DNA from: Drosophila persimilis
Lineage: Eukaryota; Arthropoda; Insecta; Diptera; Drosophilidae
Reading direction: 5' to 3'
Length of the DNA: 64,000 nt
NCBI RefSeq assembly: GCF_003286085.1
Contig: NW_020825350.1
Span: 868,001-932,000, forward strand
The stretch's first letter is position 1, and every line of letters starts with the position of its first letter. Below are positions 22,671-31,786 of this stretch, piece after piece. A model generated the notes under the pieces. The model had not been told where the DNA came from and ran no database searches. It saw only the letters and a program-made list of their open reading frames with translations. A program made the position numbers and the translations under genes.

Positions 22671-24269
22671 CTAAAGATTGGGTCGATACCAGGTCACATC
22701 CCCTTTGGCGCAGCCCGTGACGAGTAGGGGCTCCCGGGGACTGAACTTGGCACAGAGCACCGCATCCTGGTGCTCTTTCAGGTGTGCCAGTACCACCATT
22801 TGGCGTGGGCTCTGCTTCCCCTCCTCGAACGTCGTGTAGATGGGATAGTCGCTGCAGTCGGCGCTGTAGCCCAAGAGGCGCACGCCATTGTCGTAGGGCG
22901 AGCAGATGATACGACCGTCGGCGGAGAAGCCCGGCTCCTTGATGTAGGTAGGCTTGACGTTCGCCTCGGAAATATAGTACATGAGCTTTTTGGATTTCGG
23001 TTCTGGGTCCACAAAGGGACGACGCGCTAGGCGATGGCGTTGGCTTGCCGGTATCGCCTGACGCAATGGCAAGACCTCACTGCTAATGACATGCACTGAA
23101 TTATATGCAGTTGGGCGTATGGCACGCTGTTGGACGGTTAACTCGGCTGCCCAGATGTCGCGCGGAAAGCTTTCGGGTTGTTCATGCAGATGCTGTGCGT
23201 GTGCGGCGGTTCCACCACGGCCGTTAGTTCTATTATAGTTCGATATGCGGCGTGTCGGAGGCGTCGAAGACCCGTCTTGGCCGCTGCCAGAGGCACTGGC
23301 TGCACGACCGGAAGTGCTGGATGGGTGGCGTTTTTTCATGTTGGTCACGTCCTCGTTAATGTCGTGTATGCATGTCCACTCTCGATTCTCATCGTAGCTC
23401 ACACGCGTCAGCATGCAGCGGGAGTTCGGATGAATCTGCAGTGCCAGTATCATATCGGCATCGTTGCGCTCCGGAAAATCTGTGACCAGCTCCACGCGGT
23501 TCCTCTTCTGGCGCCTCGAGAACAAATGATCGAATTTGGCCGTCACTGGCATGTACTGATCAACTATCTGCATGAGACGATAGATGTCAGGTTTGAAGCC
23601 ACCGAGGTCATCGTTTAATGTGGTCAAGTCCAGGCGATGGATGACCATGATGTATCCACCGCTGAGGCACAGCACCAGTTTGTCGCCCATCGGGGAGATG
23701 CGGCATCTCAAGAGGCCACTGACATGGAATACGCGCTCTGAGATGAGGCCCTGTTCCGTGTACGAGGCGGTGTCCCAGGTCAAGATGCTGCCATCGAAGC
23801 TGGAGGTGACTAGCAGCTTGTCCTTGGGCGAGTACTCGATGTTCTTCACCCAATTGGAATGGCCATGCAAGACACGAAGCTTTTCGCGCATGTTGCGCAG
23901 GTCCCACATTGCGACGGTTAAATCGTCAGAGCCCGTAGCAAAGATGCGCGCGTCGACGAACTTGATGCAATTGACGCAGTCGGTGTGGGCATCGGGTACC
24001 TTGAAAATTTCCTTCTGTGTGATGGCATCGAACACCAACACGGACTTCCGCTCGGTGGCGGCCACCATTACATTTCCATCGGCATTGAATTCCAGATTAA
24101 AAATGGCTCCACCGACGCGTACAGGCTCGCCGGATTCCTGGTTGGTATGATAGCTGTTAAACATGTTTATGCTTGTGTATATGCGACGCATTATGAAGTT
24201 CTCATCTCCCCACGATTGGAAGCCACGCTCGCGCCGACTTAGATATTGCTCCATAGTTATAATTTTCAT
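22671..24269 (-). CDS. DCAF10: DCAF10-like WD40 protein, copy 3
   Basis: Intact single-exon ORF, 532 aa. It carries a 12-bp in-frame insertion giving RHRLARRPFVD after about residue 413 (also in copy 4) and C98. L202, D228-I229 and T243 are as in copy 2; residue 235 is I. Vertebrate DCAF10 has Cys at the position of residue 98, so C98 is probably ancestral. Confidence 0.93.
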   Translation of the reverse strand: MKIITMEQYLSRRERGFQSWGDENFIMRRIYTSINMFNSYHTNQESGEPVRVGGAIFNLEFNADGNVMVAATERKSVLVFDAITQKEIFKVPDAHTDCVNCIKFVDARIFATGSDDLTVAMWDLRNMREKLRVLHGHSNWVKNIEYSPKDKLLVTSSFDGSILTWDTASYTEQGLISERVFHVSGLLRCRISPMGDKLVLCLSGGYIMVIHRLDLTTLNDDLGGFKPDIYRLMQIVDQYMPVTAKFDHLFSRRQKRNRVELVTDFPERNDADMILALQIHPNSRCMLTRVSYDENREWTCIHDINEDVTNMKKRHPSSTSGRAASASGSGQDGSSTPPTRRISNYNRTNGRGGTAAHAQHLHEQPESFPRDIWAAELTVQQRAIRPTAYNSVHVISSEVLPLRQAIPASQRHRLARRPFVDPEPKSKKLMYYISEANVKPTYIKEPGFSADGRIICSPYDNGVRLLGYSADCSDYPIYTTFEEGKQSPRQMVVLAHLKEHQDAVLCAKFSPREPLLVTGCAKGDVTWYRPNL

Positions 24270-24832
24270 GCCAGGATCAAACGAAAAAGTAAAAACTAAA
24301 AATGGCCGGCCAACTCAACCATCAAATCGGTAGTACTTGTTGCGGTCAATGGGCGGCGCTTTTGTTTTATTTAACGACGTCCGTTTTTCCGTTTCTATGA
24401 CCGTATCATATACATACATGTAAGCATGCATGTCACTTGTATGTATGCATGTATGTTGCGTGTAATTAAGTAGCTAACATCGAAACGAGCGGTCTGAAAC
24501 GGTATTAAAAGCAGTCTTTTCATTTCTTGCTGAGCTCACTGCATCACTCTGTGACAGACAGCAAAGCTCCTCTCCCCATAACGTGGCGATAATCCCATCC
24601 CACTGATCGCTCCAATTTGCCAATTGTTACATTAATTATTATTATTATTTACATTAATTGGTATTTAATGAATTGAACCGGTTTTTGTCCAAGAACGGTC
24701 ACATTAGCCAAGGGCCAAATTCAAAAGCAAACGAGAAAAACCAAAAAGCGCAAAGTCAACAGAAAAGAAAAGAGTAAGAAACCAAATGATATCGGAAAAT
24801 TCACAGGCAGCACCACGTGGTTTGTGACACTT
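24270..24832. promoter_or_regulatory. Bidirectional DCAF10/lipase promoter region, unit 3
   Basis: As in the other units, with an expanded CATACA tract near 24405–24420 that is shared with unit 4. Confidence 0.45.
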
Positions 24833-25407
24833 ATGGAGCGGAGGATGAATCTTTCGTTCGCCGGCTGCGGCTTCTTGGGCATCTACCACGTGGGCGTGGC
24901 CGTGTGCCCCAAGAAGCACGCCCCCCAACTGCTCCTGGAGCGGATTGGGGGTGCCTCGGCCGGGGCCCTAGCCGCTTGCTGCCTGCTCTGCGACCTGCCC
25001 ATTGAGACAATGGCCGCCGACTTCCTGCGGGAGTCCCTTCTGCGGGGAGAGCGACATCTGTCCGCGGGACCGCTGCTCGCACCTGTTCCACCTGAACATT
25101 AACTGGGCCAATACTTGCATCCGAATCTCGCGGCCCAATCTGCGGCGTATGTTGCGAATCGTACTACCGGGCCGGGCCGAGTTCCTCTCTTCCTTCTGCC
25201 AACAGGGCTATGACGACGCCCTATATTTCCTCAACCGCAACAATCTCATCGGACGCCTGCAGAAGTGGTACCAGTGCCAAGAGCACCTCCTGCCGCAAGC
25301 GGTCCGCGACACCATCGACGGCTACGGCTACATGGAGCAGGCCAACAAGGAGCTCGGTCAGTGGCTCTCACATCCACAGTCGGGCATTCAGCTATTCTGC
25401 CTGTCCT
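24833..25407 (+). pseudogene. Brummer-type patatin lipase, broken copy 3
   Basis: It has the same 335-bp deletion and junction truncation. Additional private changes include LQKWYQ for LQMWDQ in the shifted downstream frame and CLS for CLP at the junction. Confidence 0.9.
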
Positions 25408-25429
25408 GATTTTCAAGGACCTAAGGAAC

Positions 25430-26898
25430 ATGGAGCTGGCCCATGAGATTGCCCTGAATCCGGAATTCAAGCTGAAACAGTATGAACCGCCAACGCACAG
25501 GTGAGCAGTGGGATTGCCCTCTTTACGTACGACCAGTTCCCATCTAATCCCCCAAATCGTTGCAGCTTTGAGGGGCGCGTCAAGGCCATGGTGCACAAGG
25601 CCTACTGGGATGTATTGCGCACGCAGCTGGAGCGCCAGCCGCCCCAGTACGACCAGGCAATACGCCTGCTTGCCGAGATCAAGGAGTGTATTCCCCAGCT
25701 GGTCACACCCAACGAGCGCACGCTGGTGCGAATCAACGAGGTGCTGGACACCGACGTCATCAGGCAGCAGGCGGAGCAGGGCGTGCTCGACTTCAAGTCC
25801 TATGCCGATTTTGTGATTCTCATTCTGTCGCAATCGTGCAGTGCCGCCCGGGATGAGGCGGTGGCCGAGCTAAGCAAGATGGACGATGTAGTAGACACCT
25901 TCCGCAGCATTCTGGAGCTGATGGCGATGATGAAGCTGGACATGGCCAACTTCATGCTGGAGCTGGCCCGAAAGGAAATCTCCGCCAATTCGGTGCAGTA
26001 CGAGAAGGAGAAGCTCAGCAAGTATCTGCACGAATTCCATGGCAATGGTTAGTATATCGTCCGTGGAAGCACTCCCACTCTTACACCAGTCCCATAAAAT
26101 CTCTTATTTATTTCATTGGTCGGATCCCCAGTTGGTTTCCCGGCCACTGAGGACTGGCTGCAGCGTAATCGCTCTGATGTGACAAGGACAAGGAGCGCTT
26201 TGCGGGTATAAGCTGGCGGGCCCAGCGCCTGATCCTGTGCGCCTCGCTCATCTCGATTGCCCAGAGCCCCCCAATTATTTCGCAGCGTCCCAATAACCGT
26301 GCGAAGCTAGCCAAGCAGCTGGAAATCATTATGCAGGATGTCAAAAATGAAACGTGAGTCATTCACTCAAATTTCCGCGAAGCTGCAGCAGCATTTTCCC
26401 TTCAACTTTTACAGCCAAGTGGCCGCTGCTCTGGAGAGCTGCTACGAGCAGATCCGCTGCCTGGTGAACAGCGCCCTGTCGCAGGAGCAACAGCCGGATA
26501 TGGACGAGGCTACCTTGGCGAGCCTGAAGAGCCAGCTGATGCAGCTCAGCAACAAACCTCACCAGTGCGCAGTCTCATGGGTGAGTTAGTGGCTCAATCC
26601 TCTCGAGAAGTTTCTCCTCTATCCCTTTCATTCCCTTTGTTCGTATTGCCCAGCCAAGCGCTTCTATCTCTTTGTCCGTGTGTCGTTGCGCGCCGACAAC
26701 CACATTCCACCTCCGCCCGCCGGCTTCAAGGAATTTGAGGCGGAGCTGACTGCACTTATATCGTCGATACTGCGCTTGATATCCTACAATCAGTTCTTCA
26801 AAATCTTGGGAAAGACAACTCCCAGCGCTCCGGAGTCGACGTCCGAGCCTGCCGCAGCCACACCTATTAATGGCATTGCACAGGTGACCAACCCTTAA
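25430..26898 (+). pseudogene. TCP11-like, frameshifted copy 4
   Basis: Pieces: 25430–25500, 25566–26047, 26132–26353, 26415–26580, 26654–26898. Exon 3 is 222 nt instead of 301: a complex 79-bp loss follows CTCTGATGT and ends at a GACAAGGA repeat. Exon 4 has lost one A in the AACAAAACC run. Both changes shift the frame. Intron 3 keeps the ancestral 61 nt, unlike copies 2 and 3. Confidence 0.9.
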
Positions 26899-28364
26899 AA
26901 AAGGTAATGTGGGACCCTGGACCTGGACCTACAGACGCCGAGAAAAAAAAATATAAATGTTAACACCCAAAAAGGACAATGAAGGATGCCGCGAAAAAAG
27001 GAATGTCTACTGGTATTATAGCACTGGAAACGCTATAGACCCCGAAAACTGGAAAAGGAGAAGTGAGGATGGTGACTAGGAGAAGGAAACGCCGTGCCCA
27101 TTGAACTCAACTATCCATTCTTAGCTCTTTAAACATGTATATTCAAAAAGATAAATATCTTTGATTTGGATCATAATTAATATAATTTGAAAGTCAATCA
27201 ACAGACACACTTGCAAACACCAAGAAACCAAACACACCAAACACCACACCCGAGATCCGAAAAGGAAAATGTGCTGGAGCCTCTGTGATAAGATGGAATA
27301 TATAAAATGTAAACTATGCATATAGTACATATGGGGCTATATGAACACTGGCTCGCGTGCTATTCACCCAACTCTGACAGCATTAGAACGGTCAATAATT
27401 AATCATATATTGTTTAATACATACCTAGTATACTTATGTAATACCTAATCTAGCATTAAGCCCGATTCAAATTGTAACCCCACTGATTGTTAGTCGAATG
27501 TAGTTGCAGGTTCTATTGATCTGGTGTGTTCGCGGCAAGAGTCCTGAGAGGAGTAGGTATGGGACTTAGAACCGATAATGATTACTCACAAACTTACATA
27601 TTTATTACACATGAATGCATCATACATATATATGCATCTATTCAGATATTCGTAGTTAAGTTGTATGCAAATTGAGCTAAATCCTGACTCACAACGATTA
27701 AATAAAAGTTATTCAATTCGATTTGATTGTTAAATGCCTAGGAAAGATGGTATTTCGATCTTAAACGCAGAACACTTGGGACAGCTTATCTTCAGCTGAT
27801 CCTTTGGTGCTCCGAATCTCTGGTGTTCACTTGGAAGACGAGAGCCAGGTAGACGATTTCCATAGACGACTGTTTTGCTTCCTGTTCTTGGAATTATAGG
27901 TGTTAGCGTGGATCGGTACATTGGCATTTAATATCTTCAAAGTATTAGATATGCATGTATGACAAAGATAGGTACATCACAAAGGTACATGGCTTTGGAT
28001 ACAGAACGTTTCGAAAGGAGAAACTGATTGCTATGAAAACTGAATTTGTAAAACTTCACAAGACAATAGCTAAGGTAAAGCCTACAGAATTTTCTTATAG
28101 CTAAACTAAATATACCCTTGCTGAGAGCATTCTCTTATGAGCAGATGAAGAACAGAAAACCGACTCCATGAAGGGTCACACATATAAGTGTCGTCTATCG
28201 GGAAGAAAAACCAAGTCCAATCGGTCCACCAGTGTTCTATGTATTTCTAAACAAGAGATTCTTGGGGTTAGTCACGGTAACGACTACGGTTCTTGTACAT
28301 TAAATAAAAGAAAGAACCAATTACAAAGTTTATGGAAAACTAAAACATATTAAAAAAGGCAATT
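26899..28364. other. Convergent spacer, unit 4
   Basis: Same content as unit 3; no gene. Confidence 0.65.
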
Positions 28365-29963
28365 CTAAAGATTGGGTCGATACCAGGTCACATCCCCTTT
28401 GGCGCAGCCCGTGACGAGTAGGGGCTCCCGGGGACTGAACTTGGCACAGAGCACCGCATCCTGGTGCTCTTTCAGGTGTGCCAGTACCACCATTTGGCGT
28501 GGGCTCTGCTTCCCCTTCTCGAACGTCGTGTAGATGGGATAGTCGCTGCAGTCGGCGCTGTAGCCCAAGAGGCGCACGCCATTGTCGTAGGGCGAGCAGA
28601 TTATACGACCGTCGACGGAGAAGCCCGGCTCCTTGATGTAGGTAGGCTTGACGTTCGCCTCGGAAATATAGTACATGAGCTTTTTGGATTTCGGTTCTGG
28701 GTCCACAAAGGGACGACGCGCTAGGCGATGGCGTTGGCTTGCCGGTATCGCCTGACGCAATGGCAAGACCTCACTGCTAATGGCATGCACTGAATTATAT
28801 GCAGTTGGGCGTATGGCACGCTGTTGGACGGTTAACTCGGCTGCCCAGATGTCGCGCGGAAAGCTTTCGGGTTGTTCATGCAGATGCTGTGCGTGTGCGG
28901 CGGCTCCACCACGGCCGTTAGTTGTATTATAGTTCGATATGCGGCGTGTCGGAGGCGTCGAAGACCCGTCTTGGCCGCTGCCAGAGGCACTGGCTGCACG
29001 ACCGGAAGTGCTGGATGGGTGGCGTTTTTTCATGTTGGCCACGTCCTCGTTAATGTCGTGTATGCATGTCCACTCTCGATTCTCATCGTAGCTCACACGC
29101 GTCAGCATGCAGCGGGAGTTCGGATGAATCTGCAGGGCCAGTATCATATCGGCATCGTTGCGCTCCGGAAAATCTGTGACCAGCTCCACGCGGTTCCTCT
29201 TCTGGCGCCTCGAGAACAAATGATCGAATTTGGCCGCCACTGGTATGTACTGATCGACCACCTGCATGAGACGATAGACGCCAGGTTTGAAGCCACTGAG
29301 GTCATCGTTTAATGTGGTCAAGTCCAGGCGATGGATGACCATGATGTATCCACCGCTGGTGCACAGCACCAGTTTGTCCCCCATCGGGGAGATGCGGCAT
29401 CTCAAGAGGCCACTGACATGGAATACGCGCTCTGAGATGAGGCCCTGTTCCGTGTACGAGGCGGTGTCCCAGGTCAAGATGCTGCCATCGAAGCTGGAGG
29501 TGACTAGCAGCTTGTCCTTGGGCGAGTACTCGATGTTCTTCACCCAATTGGAATGGCCATGCAAGACACGAAGCTTTTCGCGCATGTTGCGCAGGTCCCA
29601 CATTGCGACGGTTAAATCGTCAGAGCCCGTAGCAAAGATGCGCGCGTCGACGAACTTGATGCAATTGACGCAGTCGGTGTGGGCATCGGGTACCTTGAAA
29701 ATTTCCTTCTGTGTGATGGCATCGAACACCAACACGGACTTCCGCTCGGTGGCGGCCACCATTACATTTCCATCGGCATTGAATTCCAGATTAAAAATGG
29801 CTCCACCGACGCGTACAGGCTCGCCGGATTCCTGGTTGGTATGATAGCTGTTAAACATGTTTATGCTTGTGTATATGCGACGCATTATGAAGTTCTCATC
29901 TCCCCACGATTGGAAGCCACGCTCGCGCCGACTTAGATATTGCTCCATAGTTATAATTTTCAT
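28365..29963 (-). CDS. DCAF10: DCAF10-like WD40 protein, copy 4
   Basis: Intact single-exon ORF, 532 aa, with the RLAR insert and C98 as in copy 3, but T202, G228-V229 and A243 as in copy 1. It has the most private replacements: S223 (DDLSGF), V235, I240, A309 (DVANMKK), NTTNGRGGAAAHA, HAISSEV, FSVDGRI and TFEKGKQ. The MWDLR motif is kept. It is head-to-head with the only intact lipase. Confidence 0.93.
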   Translation of the reverse strand: MKIITMEQYLSRRERGFQSWGDENFIMRRIYTSINMFNSYHTNQESGEPVRVGGAIFNLEFNADGNVMVAATERKSVLVFDAITQKEIFKVPDAHTDCVNCIKFVDARIFATGSDDLTVAMWDLRNMREKLRVLHGHSNWVKNIEYSPKDKLLVTSSFDGSILTWDTASYTEQGLISERVFHVSGLLRCRISPMGDKLVLCTSGGYIMVIHRLDLTTLNDDLSGFKPGVYRLMQVVDQYIPVAAKFDHLFSRRQKRNRVELVTDFPERNDADMILALQIHPNSRCMLTRVSYDENREWTCIHDINEDVANMKKRHPSSTSGRAASASGSGQDGSSTPPTRRISNYNTTNGRGGAAAHAQHLHEQPESFPRDIWAAELTVQQRAIRPTAYNSVHAISSEVLPLRQAIPASQRHRLARRPFVDPEPKSKKLMYYISEANVKPTYIKEPGFSVDGRIICSPYDNGVRLLGYSADCSDYPIYTTFEKGKQSPRQMVVLAHLKEHQDAVLCAKFSPREPLLVTGCAKGDVTWYRPNL

Positions 29964-30526
29964 GCCAGGATCAAACGAAAAAGTAAAAACTAAAAATGGC
30001 CGGCCAACTCAACCAGCAAATCGGTAGTACTTGTTGCGGTCAATGGGCGGCGCTTTTGTTTTATTTAACGACGTCCGTTTTTCCGTTTCTATGACCGTAT
30101 CATATACATACATGTAAGCATGCATGTCATATGTATGTATGCATGTATGTTGCGTGTAATTAAGTAGCTGACATCGAAACGAGCCGTCTGAAACGGTATT
30201 AAAAGCAGTCTTTTCATTTCTTGCTGAGCTCACCGCATCACCCTGTGACAGACAGCAAAGCTCCTCTCCCCATAACGTGGCGATAATCCCATCCCACTGA
30301 TTGCTCCAATTTGCCAATTGTTACATTAATTATTATTATTATTTACATTAATTGGTATTTAATGCATTGAACCGGTTTTTGTCCAAGAACGGTCACATTA
30401 GCCAAGGGCCAAATTCAAAAGCAAAAGAGAAAAACCAAAAAGCGCAAAGTCAACAGAAAAGAAAAGAGTAAGAAACCAAATGATATCGGAAAATTCACAG
30501 GCAGCACCACGTGGTTTGTGACACTT
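29964..30526. promoter_or_regulatory. Bidirectional DCAF10/lipase promoter region, unit 4
   Basis: The interval driving the functional lipase and DCAF10 copy 4. It has the same Motif-1-like GGTCACATTAGCC and the expanded CATACA tract. Confidence 0.5.
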
Positions 30527-31786
30527 ATGGAGCGGAGGATGAATCTATCGTTCGCCGGCTGCGGCTTCTTGGGCATCTACCACGTGGGCGTGGCCGTGTG
30601 CCTCAAGAAGCACGCCCCCCAACTGCTCCTGGAGCGGATTGGGGGTGCCTCGGCCGGGGCCCTAGCCGCCTGCTGCCTGCTCTGCGACCTGCCCATTGAG
30701 ACAATGGCCGCCGACTTCCTGCGGGTGGTGGGCGAAGCGCGTCGACACCCGCTGGGCCCGTTTAGCCCGTGGTTCAACCTGCAGAGATGCCTACTTGAGG
30801 GGATGCAGCGTGAACTGCCCGAAGACGCGCACCGGAGGGTGAGCGGGCGGCTGCGCATCTCACTGACGCGTGTGCGGGACCGGTGCAATGTGGTGATGTC
30901 AGAGTTCGGGTCGCGCCAGGAGCTACTGCAGGCCCTGCTCTGCTCCTGCTTTATTCCGGGCCTCTCTGGACTGATACCGCCGCAGGTGCGGGGCGTCCGC
31001 TACATGGACGGCGCCTTCTCGGACAACCTGCCGCTGCTGGACGAGGACACGGTTACGGTGAGTCCCTTCTGCGGGGAGAGCGACATCTGTCCGCGGGACC
31101 GCAGCTCGCACCTGTTCCACCTGAACATTAACTGGGCCAATACTTGCATCCGAATCTCGCGGCCCAATCTGCGGCGTATGTTGCGCATCGTACTACCGGG
31201 CCGGGCCGAGTTCCTCTCTTCCTTCTGCCAACAGGGCTACGACGACGCCCTATATTTCCTCAACCGCAACAATCTCATCGGACGCCTGCAGAAGTGGGAC
31301 CAGTGCCAAGAGCACCTCCTGCCGCAAGCGGTGCGCGACACCATCGACGGCTACGGCTACATGGAGCAGGCCAACAAGGAGCTCGGTCAGTGGCTCTCAC
31401 ATCCACAGTCGGGCATTCAGCTATTCTGCCTGCCCTCCGCCCTGATCACCGCTGCCGCTAGACTCGCTCCGCCGCTGGCAAGGCAAGTCGTCCGAATGAT
31501 CGGGCGGCGCCTCAGCCAGTCGCTGACGTTATGCGAGCAGCCGCACTTTGATCTAGGCCTGCTGATGATGCACTGCAGCTCTGTAGCTCCGCTGCCGCCG
31601 CCGCCACCGCTGCCTCGGACACGACATTCTATTGATAACGTTGACGCCGATGGAATCAAGGTTCCACAAATATTGGACTCTGGGAAAGGGGAGGAGAATG
31701 ACGGTCACTGCGATCGTGTAAGCTCTGGCTCTGCCTCTGCCGCACCACTACCCCCGCCCGACACAGCCCTCGCCAGGCCAGACTAA
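30527..31786 (+). CDS. Brummer-type (PNPLA2/ATGL-like) triacylglycerol lipase, intact
   Basis: Single-exon ORF, 419 aa from ATG 30527 (an inner ATG at 30539 gives MNLSF, the usual family start). Patatin domain: glycine-rich GCGFLGIYHVGV, then GGASAG with catalytic Ser42, then MDGAFSDNLP with catalytic Asp161, followed by TVSPFCGESDICPRD and a membrane-facing helical region. This pattern is characteristic of ATGL and Drosophila brummer, which hydrolyse triacylglycerol at the lipid-droplet surface. The C-terminus is short and Pro-rich (PPPPPLP). Lack of introns and shorter length than brummer suggest the paralogue doppelganger von brummer (dob) or a similar retrogene, but I cannot settle which. 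It is the only copy with the full catalytic dyad. Residues after about 303 lie beyond the tandem unit. Confidence 0.9.
   Translation: MERRMNLSFAGCGFLGIYHVGVAVCLKKHAPQLLLERIGGASAGALAACCLLCDLPIETMAADFLRVVGEARRHPLGPFSPWFNLQRCLLEGMQRELPEDAHRRVSGRLRISLTRVRDRCNVVMSEFGSRQELLQALLCSCFIPGLSGLIPPQVRGVRYMDGAFSDNLPLLDEDTVTVSPFCGESDICPRDRSSHLFHLNINWANTCIRISRPNLRRMLRIVLPGRAEFLSSFCQQGYDDALYFLNRNNLIGRLQKWDQCQEHLLPQAVRDTIDGYGYMEQANKELGQWLSHPQSGIQLFCLPSALITAAARLAPPLARQVVRMIGRRLSQSLTLCEQPHFDLGLLMMHCSSVAPLPPPPPLPRTRHSIDNVDADGIKVPQILDSGKGEENDGHCDRVSSGSASAAPLPPPDTALARPD

Larger units (their letters stand above)
19650..25407. repeat. Tandem array unit 3 (5758 bp)
   Basis: Third head-to-tail copy: 5'-truncated TCP11, intact DCAF10 with a 12-bp insert, broken lipase. 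Confidence 0.95.
25408..31436. repeat. Tandem array unit 4 (6029 bp)
   Basis: Last copy. It is longer because its lipase keeps the 335 bp lost in units 1–3, and it is followed by the native lipase 3' end. Its TCP11 portion is degenerate. Confidence 0.93.
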
